DNA from: Pseudomonas sp. LS.1a
GTDB taxonomy: Bacteria > Pseudomonadota > Gammaproteobacteria > Pseudomonadales > Pseudomonadaceae
Reading direction: 5' to 3'
NCBI RefSeq assembly: GCF_022533585.1
Contig: NZ_CP092827.1
Location: forward strand, 2,954,001 to 3,018,000
DNA: 64,000 bases
Shown here: positions 9,039 through 17,063 of the stretch, in pieces
How positions within the stretch are numbered: the stretch's first letter is position 1
Layout of the letters: every line of letters starts with the position of its first letter
Translations under genes and position numbers: made by a program
Notes under the pieces: generated by a model
What the model was told of the DNA's origin: nothing
What the model saw: the letters and a program-made list of their open reading frames with translations, nothing else
Database searches by the model: none

Positions 9039-9074
9039 TATCCGGATTGTGCAGAGTGCTATCCAGCTTTGCCT
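9039..9074 (-). promoter_or_regulatory. BenR operator pair of the benA (Pb) promoter
   Basis: Read on the minus strand there are two direct 15-bp sites, each ending GGATA, separated by 6 bp (21-bp period). The proximal one (9039-9053) is TGCACAATCCGGATA, an exact TGCA-N6-GGATA as bound by XylS/BenR. The distal one (9060-9074) is a degenerate half-site, AGGCAAAGCTGGATA. The 15-6-15 layout is that of the Pm/Pb promoters. The distal site overlaps the stop codon of the RHS gene at 9059. Confidence 0.8.
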
Positions 9075-9766
9075 GGGTCTCGTACGTTCGAAATTTCCCG
9101 TTTGGGGTCATGTAGCCAGCTGATGGCACTAGGAGTATTTTTGGCGAGCTTCATCTTTTCGTAGAGCGGAACGAGCACGCGGATTGCCTCGCTTAGTCGA
9201 CTCTGCGAACTGATAGGTGCTGCAGCTTGGCTGACTGTCCAACCCGCTTCCCGTTTCAAGTTTTCTCCATAATTGCTGATCAGTTTCTGCGTGGTGCCTT
9301 CCACCAGTAGAATTTGAGGATCAGTCCATTCCGCCGATGTCATTATGTGACTCAACTGATCCCCATAACCACGGCCCAGCTCATTAACCGTTCCCACGAC
9401 ACGTTCGCTTACAACTGGAGAGGTCGTTGTTTTTCCTTTGAGTTCTGGATTTCGCATGTGAAACCCTGCCTTAGAGCGAACGCTCTGCAACTGCACTCGG
9501 GGAAGCTTGAAGTGACCGCTCGGGTCCGTATTGTTAACGGGATCCCCAGCACAGTAGGCGTAACAATTAAATCCTCCGGCACCCATTGGGCTTAAGCTGT
9601 CAGGGCTGTGGAACCGCATCAAAACCGGATTGAACGCACGGTATCCATTCCCCAGCAAGTAGTGGCCTGTTGCAGACTCTTTTCTCTGCCCGCTGAAACG
9701 CAGCACTGATGGGTATTGACTGTATCCATCATGCCCATAAACGGTGTACTGCAATGAAGTCGACAT
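9059..9766 (-). CDS. Orphan RHS repeat-associated core (RHS tip) protein
   Basis: 235 residues. The N-terminal part contains the RHS-associated core: FSGQRKESATGHYLLGNGYR, FNPVLMRFHSPDSLSP, then CYAYCAGDPVNNTDPSGH, the conserved end after which polymorphic toxin tips begin. The roughly 150 residues after DPSGH match no family I recognise. There is no signal peptide and no long YD-repeat shell, so this is a free-standing tip or a remnant. The ATG at 9766 has AGGTGG six bases upstream. The DNA is visibly less GC-rich than its neighbours, suggesting transfer. It lies on the benR-benA axis with no evident immunity gene. Confidence 0.75.
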   Translation of the reverse strand: MSTSLQYTVYGHDGYSQYPSVLRFSGQRKESATGHYLLGNGYRAFNPVLMRFHSPDSLSPMGAGGFNCYAYCAGDPVNNTDPSGHFKLPRVQLQSVRSKAGFHMRNPELKGKTTTSPVVSERVVGTVNELGRGYGDQLSHIMTSAEWTDPQILLVEGTTQKLISNYGENLKREAGWTVSQAAAPISSQSRLSEAIRVLVPLYEKMKLAKNTPSAISWLHDPKREISNVRDPGKAG

Positions 9767-9860
9767 GATTGCCACCTTTTACCTGAGATAAGGCAAATGG
9801 TGTGTTGTGCATGAAATGCAAACAACTGGCAGAAATATCAGGTGGCCAAGCGGGCGGGTG

Positions 9861-10817
9861 TCATCCCCGCCGCTTGAACGTCTGCGACGGCAGCTCACCA
9901 AACTGCTGCCGATAGACCTCGGAAAAACGCCCCAGATGAAGGAAACCGTAATCCAGGGCCAGCTCCGTCACACTGCGCACGCCACAGGTCGGGTCGCTCA
10001 GGCATGCATGCACCCGCTCCAGCTTGCGCTGGCGCACGTAATGCTTGGGCGTGGTGCCCAGATGCTGGTCAAACAACCCATACAACGAGCGCAAGCTCAT
10101 ACAGGCCTGCTCCGCCAGCACCTCAGCCGACAACTCCAGCTTCAGGTTGCGCTCGATGTAATCGAGAATGCGCTCAAGGCCCACTTGAGGGGCGCTCAGG
10201 CATTCGCGACGGATATTGGTGCTCATCAGGGTCAGCAACTTGCTGGCTACGATCTGGCTGTAATGGCCCTGTACCCTTGGCAGTGAGTCGCTTACCTCGG
10301 CCTCGTGGCAAACCATCGCCAGCAGGTTGACGAACCCGTCCAGCTCCTCCAGCCGATAATGGTTGCGCAAGAACCGCACCCCGCCATCCGGCCGGTGCCA
10401 GCGCTGTTCATCGCAGATCGAATCCAGCAACCGGGTCGGCACCTTGAGGATGAATTTCTCGCAGTCTTCCGAATAGGTCAGGTCAACCGGGTCGTCGGGG
10501 TTGATCAGCAACAGCTCGCCCGGCACCAGGTGTTGCTCACGCTTGTGCCCCCGCCACAGGCAGTTGCCGTTGAGCAACACCTGCAGGTGATAAATGGTTT
10601 CCAGCGCCGGCGAAGTAACCCGTACGCTGCCGCCGTAGCTGATGCGGCACAGGTCCAGTTCGGCGAACTTGCGGTGGCTGAGGCTGGCTTGCGGATGGGT
10701 GGTGCGGGACAGACCGATGCAATGCTGGCCTACATGCTGATTGACATAATCGGACACAGCATAGGGGTCGGCGTGATGAAACACGCTACTGCGCTCGCTC
10801 AGCAGGCGGCTTTCCAT
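9861..10817 (-). CDS. benR: BenR, AraC/XylS-family activator of the ben operon
   Basis: 318 residues, the length of P. putida BenR. The C-terminal AraC DNA-binding domain has two helix-turn-helix motifs: LSAEVLAEQACMSLRSLYGL with GTTPKHYVRQRKLERV, and VTELALDYGFLHLGRFSEVY with FGELPSQTFKRR. The N-terminal domain is XylS-like and senses benzoate. It lies upstream of the ben operon in the same orientation, separated from it by the RHS gene. The ATG at 10817 gives the usual length; a TTG two codons earlier is possible. A CA-rich motif 20 bases upstream fits the known Crc control of benR translation. Confidence 0.92.
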   Translation of the reverse strand: MESRLLSERSSVFHHADPYAVSDYVNQHVGQHCIGLSRTTHPQASLSHRKFAELDLCRISYGGSVRVTSPALETIYHLQVLLNGNCLWRGHKREQHLVPGELLLINPDDPVDLTYSEDCEKFILKVPTRLLDSICDEQRWHRPDGGVRFLRNHYRLEELDGFVNLLAMVCHEAEVSDSLPRVQGHYSQIVASKLLTLMSTNIRRECLSAPQVGLERILDYIERNLKLELSAEVLAEQACMSLRSLYGLFDQHLGTTPKHYVRQRKLERVHACLSDPTCGVRSVTELALDYGFLHLGRFSEVYRQQFGELPSQTFKRRG

Positions 10818-10836
10818 AGGCAAGGCACTCGGTATC

Positions 10837-10845
10837 GTTATTGTT
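10837..10845 (-). promoter_or_regulatory. CA motif before benR (candidate Crc/Hfq site)
   Basis: AACAATAAC lies 20-28 bases upstream of the benR ATG. BenR mRNA is the described target of Crc in P. putida benzoate catabolism, so this is the best supported of the CA motifs in the window. Confidence 0.6.
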
Positions 10846-11071
10846 CTGGTCGCCGCGTCCTACGGCCCGGTGGGCTGTGGTTGCGGTCGTCACGGTCATT
10901 CTATCGAGCCGGCTGCGGGTCGCGGGGGCAGGCGACAACCGGTGGATGGGCACACTTAAGCAAAAAGGCGGGGGTTGGGCAATGCAACCTTGGGAATGGA
11001 TGGGCGGATAGCGGACAGACGGGACAGTGGCCGTGTTCGTTTATCGAACGGTCTTTCCTGAACCGCTCACG

Positions 11072-11803
11072 TCACTGTACAGGCAGGAAGTTCATCAGCA
11101 AGAGGCTTTGCGCGTAATTCAAACCAATCCGCCGATACCGCTCATCCAGCAATTCCGCCAGCAAATCCAGCCGAGCCACGATCTTGCCGAACTCCACCGC
11201 AAAACTCAGGTTGCTGCCCTCTTCCGAGATCTCGTTGGAGAACAACAGCAGCACGCCATTGGCATCCTGCCGCTGGCTCAACATCCAGGTGGCCTTCTCG
11301 ATATTGCGCGCGGCGTTGTTGACGAACAGCGGGTCGATGGTATCGGTCATGTAGAACTCGGTACGGCCACCGTGCGCCGTGATCAGCATGCTGCCGATGG
11401 CGTAGATGAAGGCACCGACCCGATCACCGCGAAACTCGGGGCTCAGGGCATAGCTCAAGGCTGCGAGATCGCGACGGTTGCCCAGTTGCGCCAACGGCTG
11501 GCGTTGTTCGATGGCGATGCGGATCTGCCGCTCGGCAGTCGCGGCGTCGACATAACCGGACATTTTCCACTGGTTGGGGTTGCGCAGGTACAGCTTGTTC
11601 ATCAGCAGGTACAAGCTCTGCAGGTTGTCGCGCATGGACAGCGTGGCCAGGCGGTCGACGCTGGTCTGGAACAGTTCGCTGGGCTTGCCGTTGCCGAGCT
11701 GGTTGACCATGTCGCGACCCTGCTGCTGGGTGCAGGCGCACAGGCATGTGAGGGCGCCTGCCAGCAGCAGGCGGGAGAAGACATTGGGATTGCTTGCAAC
11801 CAT
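11072..11803 (-). CDS. Predicted lipoprotein of unknown function
   Basis: From the ATG at 11803 it encodes 243 residues with a lipoprotein signal (RLLLAGALTCLCAC; Cys of the lipobox near residue 21). The remainder is alpha-helical looking, with Arg/Leu-rich amphipathic stretches and no enzyme motif I recognise. A GTG ten codons further upstream (11833) is an alternative start. It stands alone between benR and a REP pair, on the same strand as the neighbouring phosphatase gene. Conserved hypothetical protein of pseudomonads by general appearance; function unknown. Confidence 0.75.
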   Translation of the reverse strand: MVASNPNVFSRLLLAGALTCLCACTQQQGRDMVNQLGNGKPSELFQTSVDRLATLSMRDNLQSLYLLMNKLYLRNPNQWKMSGYVDAATAERQIRIAIEQRQPLAQLGNRRDLAALSYALSPEFRGDRVGAFIYAIGSMLITAHGGRTEFYMTDTIDPLFVNNAARNIEKATWMLSQRQDANGVLLLFSNEISEEGSNLSFAVEFGKIVARLDLLAELLDERYRRIGLNYAQSLLLMNFLPVQ

Positions 11804-11927
11804 CGGCACCGGGTCGATATTCGGCGGCCGCACCGGGGATCAGAGCGGCCTGGCCAAGCATAGAGCCCGGAAATTGGAAAAAGTGCGGTGATTGGGAAGA
11901 TAGTAAGCCTGTACCGGCCTCTTCGCG

Positions 11928-12008
11928 GGTAAACCCGCTCCCACAGGATCACCACAAATCCTGAAAACCGTGCAGTACCTGTGGGAGCGGGTTTACCCGC
12001 GAAGAGGC
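11928..12008. repeat. REP pair
   Basis: Facing GCGGGTAAACCCGCTCCCAC and GTGGGAGCGGGTTTACCCGC with flanking CTCTTCGC/GCGAAGAG, about 35 bp apart, between the lipoprotein and phosphatase genes. Confidence 0.9.
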
Positions 12009-12028
12009 CAGTACAGGCGACACAACAC

Positions 12029-12820
12029 TTACATGGCGTGACGCAACATCTCCACCACCTGTGCATGCAGCGCCGGGTCACCACAGGCCACCACACACCC
12101 GCCATTCTGCGCGCTGCTGCCATCCCATGCGGTAATCACCCCGCCCGCCCCTTCGATGATCGGCATCAGCGCCTGCACGTCATACGGCTGCAGGCTCGCC
12201 TCGACGATCACGTCGACAAAACCGGAAGCCAGCATGCAGTAGGCATAGCAGTCGCCACCGTAGCGCATCAGGCGCGCCTTGCCGGCAACGGCCTCGAACG
12301 CAGCCTTGCGCGCGGTGGTATCGAACATGTCCGGCGTGGTGCACATCAGCGTGGCCGAGGCCAGGTCGGCACAGGCGCGGGTCTGCAACGGCGTACCGCT
12401 GCGCCAGGCACCTTCCGGGGTGCCGACAAAGCGCTCGCCGGTAAACGGCTGGTTCATCACCCCGACCACCGGGCGCACGCCGTCGTTCAAGGCAATCAGC
12501 GTGCCCCATAGCGGCAGGCCGGTGATGAAAGCGCGGGTGCCGTCGATCGGGTCCAGCACCCAGGTAAGCGGGCTGCTGCCGACTGCCACACCGGCTTCTT
12601 CGCCGAGGATGCCATGCTCGGGGTAACGGGCCTGGATCAGCTCGCGCATGGCGTCCTCGGCCGCCTTGTCGGCCACGGTCACCGGGTCGTACAGGCGCCC
12701 GCCCTTGTCCTCGACCTCCAGGCTGGCGCGAAAGTATGGCTTGATCGCCACAGCGGCAGCATCGGCCAACTGCTCGGCAAAGGCGCGGAATTCGCCGATC
12801 TGTTCAGCACTCAGGGACAT
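12029..12820 (-). CDS. Inositol-monophosphatase-family phosphatase, HisN-type
   Basis: 263 residues. Metal-site motifs of the IMPase superfamily are all present: GEEAG (Glu ligand), WVLDPIDGTRAFITG (D-P-I-D-G-T) and QPYDVQALMPIIEGAGG near the C-terminus. The combination FITGLPLWGTLIAL and the YDVQALMPII box resembles HisN histidinol-phosphate phosphatases more than SuhB. A Mg2+-dependent monoester phosphatase is secure; the substrate (histidinol phosphate, inositol phosphate or another) is not. The start at 12820 is preceded by a GAGGC-type site. Confidence 0.85.
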   Translation of the reverse strand: MSLSAEQIGEFRAFAEQLADAAAVAIKPYFRASLEVEDKGGRLYDPVTVADKAAEDAMRELIQARYPEHGILGEEAGVAVGSSPLTWVLDPIDGTRAFITGLPLWGTLIALNDGVRPVVGVMNQPFTGERFVGTPEGAWRSGTPLQTRACADLASATLMCTTPDMFDTTARKAAFEAVAGKARLMRYGGDCYAYCMLASGFVDVIVEASLQPYDVQALMPIIEGAGGVITAWDGSSAQNGGCVVACGDPALHAQVVEMLRHAM

Positions 12821-12967
12821 GGGGCGGGCCTCGTGAAAATGATGGGGCCCGCATCATACCCGACACGCCGTGCCGCGCCAGCCTCCGTCAGGTGCTCATG
12901 CAGCCCTGCGCGGTCTAGACTGAACAAGACCAGATCACCGGGGGGCTGTCACACGTGGAGGTGTGAG

Positions 12968-13858
12968 ATGAGCCAGTTCAAGCGTCTGTTCGTCATGCTT
13001 GGCCCGCAGATGCGCCACACGCCGGCGCTGCAACGCGCTGCGGCGTTGGCGGAATCCAGCGGGGCTTTGCTGGATATCAATGTGTTCGTCGACGATGTCG
13101 ACACCTTTGGCTTGATGAGCGATAGCCGTGAGCGTGAGCGGCTGCTCAGCGACAACCGCCAATGGCTGGCGGACGAAGCCGAACAACTGGCCAACGCCGG
13201 CCTGGATGTGTCTACCGAATTGCTGCTGACCCGCGACCCGCTGGGCAGTGTGCTGGAGCGGGTAGAACGGCTGGGTTGCGACCTGCTGATCAAGGACGTG
13301 CAGCATGAACCGGTACTCAAGCGCCTGCTGGTAACGCCACTGGACTGGCAGTTGCTCAAGGACAGCCCGGTGGCCGTGCACCTGGTCAGCGATATCCGCC
13401 TGCCCCTGCCCCGGCAGATTGCCGCCGCGGTGGACCTGAACAGCCATGGCGCTGGCGAGCACCTGGATGAGCAGGTGATCCACTGCGCCCATGCCTTGGC
13501 CCTGCAGTGCAATGCCGAGTTGCATCTGCTGCACGTGTGCGACGCGGCCAAGACCCACATTGCCGACTTCGGCGCCGGTACGGTGACCATGCCTGGCTTC
13601 GATGGCAGCGTGCGGACCGCGCAGCGGGCGGCGTTCAACCGGTTGGGCGACCACCACCAGATTCCGCTGGAGCGCAGGCACTTCCTGGAGGGGGCAGCGA
13701 TCAAGGCCATTGCCGAGTTCGTCGGGCACAGCCGGGCGGATGTGATCGTGATGGGCAGCCACCGGCACGACGCCATGCAGACGTTCCTCGGCGGGACCAC
13801 GGCGCATGTGCTGGAGCATCCGCTGTGCAATGTGCTGGCGATCAAGGCGGTCCGCTGA
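12968..13858 (+). CDS. Universal stress protein, tandem Usp (UspE-like)
   Basis: 296 residues containing two Usp domains. The first (about 1-140) begins FKRLFVMLGPQMRHTPAL; the second (about 150-296) ends VGHSRADVIVMGSHRHDAMQTFLGGTTAHVLEHPLCNVLAIK, whose G-S-H-R-x9-G-[ST] pattern is the ATP-binding signature of the family. This architecture is that of E. coli UspE. The ATG at 12968 is preceded by GGAGGTGTGAG, a very strong ribosome-binding site. It is transcribed divergently from the phosphatase gene across about 150 bp. Confidence 0.88.
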   Translation: MSQFKRLFVMLGPQMRHTPALQRAAALAESSGALLDINVFVDDVDTFGLMSDSRERERLLSDNRQWLADEAEQLANAGLDVSTELLLTRDPLGSVLERVERLGCDLLIKDVQHEPVLKRLLVTPLDWQLLKDSPVAVHLVSDIRLPLPRQIAAAVDLNSHGAGEHLDEQVIHCAHALALQCNAELHLLHVCDAAKTHIADFGAGTVTMPGFDGSVRTAQRAAFNRLGDHHQIPLERRHFLEGAAIKAIAEFVGHSRADVIVMGSHRHDAMQTFLGGTTAHVLEHPLCNVLAIKAVR

Positions 13859-13880
13859 AGGCTGGGTAACCTGGACCGGC

Positions 13881-13966
13881 CTCTTCGCGGGTAAACCCGC
13901 TCCCACAGGTACCTCACTGCCCTCAGGCCAGTGGCCCCCCTGTGGGAGCGGGTTTGCCCGCAAAGA
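13881..13966. repeat. REP pair
   Basis: Facing GCGGGTAAACCCGCTCCCAC and GTGGGAGCGGGTTTGCCCGC between the Usp gene and the TonB receptor promoter. Confidence 0.88.
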
Positions 13967-14028
13967 CGGCGGTTCGGATTTCACCCTTTGGTACCTGGCA
14001 CACCAGTACCACTTAAAAAGAATGCATT

Positions 14029-14043
14029 TGATAATGATTCGTA
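14029..14043 (+). promoter_or_regulatory. Fur box upstream of the TonB receptor gene
   Basis: TGATAATGATTCGTA matches 12 of the 14 fixed positions of the 7-1-7 Fur consensus TGATAATnATTATCA. It is 62 bp before the receptor start, where Fur-Fe2+ would block transcription under iron sufficiency. Confidence 0.65.
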
Positions 14044-14104
14044 GTAGTTTCTTGGCGCTTGCCCACCCTACCCCTCAGCGCCTTACTCCAGGATCGTCCC
14101 GTCG

Positions 14105-16228
14105 ATGCGTCGCACGTTCGTTTCGCTTTGTGTGCTTCATGCTGTCTCCCCGCTGGCCTTTGCCGAGCCCGAGCCGCTCGGCGCCCCCGCCCAGATCGAA
14201 CTCCAGGCCCTGAGCATTACCAGCAGTGCTGATAGCGAACGTGCCGATGGCCCGGTCGACGGCTACAAGGCCACCCGCTCGGCCAGCGCCACCCGCACCG
14301 ACACCGTGCTGCATGAGACCCCGCAATCGGTCAGCGTGGTGCCCAGGGACGTCCTGCAGGACACTGGCGCCACCCGCCTGCAGGACGGCCTGGACTACGC
14401 CGGCGGTGTCGGGCGCGCCAACAACTTCGGCGGCCAGGGCCTGACCACCTTCACCGTGCGCGGCTTCACCACCGGCGAGTTTTACCGCAACGGCTTCCCC
14501 ATCAACCGCGGCTACCCCAACGCCCCGGACGCCAACACGGTCGAGCGCCTGGAGGTGATCCGTGGCCCGGCCAGCAGCCTGTATGGCCGTGGCGACCCCG
14601 GCGGCACCTTCAACGTGGTCAGCAAGCAGCCGCTGCCGGAATCCAAGGTCACCCTGGGCAGCCAGTTCGATGACCAGGGCATGCACCGCGCAACCCTGGA
14701 CGCTACCGGGCCGCTGAACCAGGACGGCTCGCTGGCCTACCGCCTGAACCTGCTGGGCGAAGGCGGCGAAAGCTTCCGCGACAACGTTGAAAGCGAGCGC
14801 TATGACGTGGCGCCGGTGCTCAGCTGGCAGGTCAACGACAGTACGAAGATCGTCTTCGAGGGCGATTTCATGCGCAACAACCACCCGCTGGACCGTGGCT
14901 TGACCCGCTACCCGACCCAGGCCGGCAGCGCTTCACGCGATACCTACATCTGGGAGAAAGGCAGCGACAACCTGCTGCACAATGACAACAACATGGCTCA
15001 GGTGCGCTTCGAACACCTGCTCAACGATAACTGGACGCTGGGTGGAGGCTTCCAGTATCTCGATGGCTCGCTCAAAGGCAATGCTGTAGAGGCCACCATT
15101 GCCCCAGCAGATGGCCGTACCCTGCAGCGCAACTTCAATTACCGCAAGCTGGAGTGGACCGACCGCGACTGGCAGTTGAACCTCACCGGGCATTTCGATA
15201 CAGGTGCGTTCAGCCATACCCTGCTGACCGGCGTCGAGTACGAGAACTACCATTACAATTCGATCATTCGCCGTTCCACCGCGCCCTACACGATCGATAT
15301 TTACAATCCGGTACTAGGCCAGCCGAGGCCGGAGCTGGCAGCGGTACCAACTACCTGGGACAGCGAGAAGCTCGAGACCTGGGCGTATTTCATCCAGGAC
15401 CAGGTGGCCCTGACGGAGCGCTTGAAGGCACTTGCAGGTGTACGCTTCGAGCGTTTCGAGCATGATTACGACGACAAGCGGCCCGCGAACCGCGACTTCA
15501 GCAAAGGCGAGAACGGCGTCACCCCGCGCTTTGGCCTGATCTACGACCTGACCGACTCTGTCGCCGTTTATGCCAACACCGCCCGTTCGTTCAAGCCCAA
15601 TAGCGGCGCCAGCCTGCAAGGTTCGGGCTTCGCCCCGGAGAAAGGCAAGTCGTACGAACTGGGTATGAAATGGGAAGCGCCGGACCGTCAGCTGAGCGTT
15701 GACGCGGCGATCTATCACATCGTCAAGGAAAATGTGCTGACACGCGACCCGGCGGACCCCAACTACAACCTTGCCGCTGGCGAAGTACGTAGCCGTGGTC
15801 TGGATATCAACATCGCCGGCAATGTCACGCCAGAATGGCGGGTGATCGGTGGCTACGCCTACGTCGACGCGGAAGTGACCAAGGACAACCGCCTGCCCAC
15901 TGGCACCCGGCTGGCGAACATTCCTAGGAACAGCTTCAGCCTGCTCAACACCTACGAATTCCAGGACGGACTGGCCAAAGGCCTTGGGCTGGGGGTTGGG
16001 GTGAAGTACGTCGATGACCGCAATGGCCAGACCGAGGCAGTGACTTACAACATGGACCAGTACACCGTTGTTGACCTGCTGGCCTTTTACAAGGTCAACG
16101 ACAACATCCGCCTCAACCTGGACCTGAAGAACCTGTTCAACAAGGAATACGACGAGGGAGCATTCAACTTCTACGCCTACCCAGGAGCGCCGCGGACGGT
16201 GCAGGCTGGGGTTTCGTATACCTTCTGA
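14105..16228 (+). CDS. TonB-dependent siderophore receptor
   Basis: 707 residues with signal peptide (MRRTFVSLCVLHAVSPLAFA). The plug domain spans about residues 55-170, with ETPQSVSVVPRDVLQD, TTFTVRGFTTGEFYRNG and VERLEVIRGPASSLYGRGDPGG, the classic ferri-siderophore receptor signature. A 22-strand barrel follows, ending in GVSYTF with terminal Phe. No N-terminal STN signalling domain fits between signal and plug, so it should not signal to an ECF sigma factor. The Fur box in front supports an iron role; the cognate siderophore cannot be named. The start follows AGGATC. Confidence 0.92.
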   Translation: MRRTFVSLCVLHAVSPLAFAEPEPLGAPAQIELQALSITSSADSERADGPVDGYKATRSASATRTDTVLHETPQSVSVVPRDVLQDTGATRLQDGLDYAGGVGRANNFGGQGLTTFTVRGFTTGEFYRNGFPINRGYPNAPDANTVERLEVIRGPASSLYGRGDPGGTFNVVSKQPLPESKVTLGSQFDDQGMHRATLDATGPLNQDGSLAYRLNLLGEGGESFRDNVESERYDVAPVLSWQVNDSTKIVFEGDFMRNNHPLDRGLTRYPTQAGSASRDTYIWEKGSDNLLHNDNNMAQVRFEHLLNDNWTLGGGFQYLDGSLKGNAVEATIAPADGRTLQRNFNYRKLEWTDRDWQLNLTGHFDTGAFSHTLLTGVEYENYHYNSIIRRSTAPYTIDIYNPVLGQPRPELAAVPTTWDSEKLETWAYFIQDQVALTERLKALAGVRFERFEHDYDDKRPANRDFSKGENGVTPRFGLIYDLTDSVAVYANTARSFKPNSGASLQGSGFAPEKGKSYELGMKWEAPDRQLSVDAAIYHIVKENVLTRDPADPNYNLAAGEVRSRGLDINIAGNVTPEWRVIGGYAYVDAEVTKDNRLPTGTRLANIPRNSFSLLNTYEFQDGLAKGLGLGVGVKYVDDRNGQTEAVTYNMDQYTVVDLLAFYKVNDNIRLNLDLKNLFNKEYDEGAFNFYAYPGAPRTVQAGVSYTF

Positions 16229-16234
16229 ATTGCC

Positions 16235-16339
16235 GGGGCTGCTTCGCAGCCCTTTCGCGACACAAGGCCGCTCCCACAGAAGTCAGGCGCATACCTGTGG
16301 GAGCGGCCTTGTGTCGCGAAAGGGCTGCAAAGCAGCCCC
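16235..16339. repeat. 45-bp inverted repeat, composite hairpin between convergent genes
   Basis: Two 45-base arms (16235-16279 and 16295-16339) are reverse complements with a single mismatch, around a 15-base loop. Each arm combines a GGGGCTGC...GCAGCCC hairpin, the GACACAAGG segment and a CCGCTCCCACAG REP end. It lies between the convergent receptor and pagL genes and could terminate both transcripts, although there is no T-tract. Confidence 0.85.
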
Positions 16340-16344
16340 CGGTC

Positions 16345-16866
16345 TCAGAACCCTTTGCTGTAGAACAGCGAGTACGACTCGATGCCGTCGTTAGGCTGCT
16401 TGAGCCCCGCGTTGGAGTAATGCATCGCGCGGATCCCCACCTTCTGCTCTCCCGGCAATTTCAGGCCAAAGCCGATGCGGTCTTCGAAGTTGACCGCCGA
16501 GCCCAGGCGCTGGTCGCCCACGTCGGTCTTGGAAAACGCCGCCAGGCCAATGCCGGCCTCGATGTACGGGGTATAGGTAAAACCGCTGAATTCATAGGTA
16601 AACACCGGGCTGAACGACAGCGAGTGCGCGCCACTGGCCTCACCGCCCTCCCAATAGGTGTAGGCCGCATCCCAGTATCCGGTCAGATAACCGGTGCTGC
16701 TCTCCAGCCATTTCTTGTCCCAGTCGAACGACAGGCCAATACGGTAGGTCATGTCGCCTTGGCCAGTGGCGCCAACGGCGCCGGTCACCTGCGCTGCCTG
16801 GGCCAGATTCGCTCCGGCAAAGGCCAGCACTGCAGCAGCCAGCGAAGCTGCTAGTCGGGTTTTCAT
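16345..16866 (-). CDS. pagL: Lipid A 3-O-deacylase PagL
   Basis: 173 residues: signal peptide to about residue 25 (AQAAQ), then an 8-strand outer-membrane barrel ending in a terminal Phe (YSKGF). The catalytic region RAMHYSNAGLKQPNDGIESY carries the PagL His-x-Ser and the downstream Glu. PagL removes the 3-O-linked acyl chain of lipid A. The ATG at 16866 has AGGAG nine bases upstream. It converges with the TonB receptor gene. The family is sporadic in pseudomonads and its position here beside a receptor gene is not functionally informative. Confidence 0.88.
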   Translation of the reverse strand: MKTRLAASLAAAVLAFAGANLAQAAQVTGAVGATGQGDMTYRIGLSFDWDKKWLESSTGYLTGYWDAAYTYWEGGEASGAHSLSFSPVFTYEFSGFTYTPYIEAGIGLAAFSKTDVGDQRLGSAVNFEDRIGFGLKLPGEQKVGIRAMHYSNAGLKQPNDGIESYSLFYSKGF

Positions 16867-17063
16867 CAATGACTTCTCCTGATGGTCTACACGGCAAGTG
16901 GGGGCTTGGGCCCCTCGATCTTATGCGGTGACCGGTTGCATCCGGACCGGTCACGCGAAGTAATACTTTTCTGATTATCGACCAGATAACCAGAAAGTTG
17001 AAAGCGAGTTGCCACTATTGGCTAATTCCGTCTGCCAGCCTCTAGCCTGCCGAACAGCAAGAC

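Noticed and set aside
2595..9164. Long plus-strand frames (for example 2595-4265, 4506-6008, 7575-9164) opposite the ben genes
   Set aside because: They are antisense shadows of GC-rich real genes with complete catalytic motifs on the minus strand.
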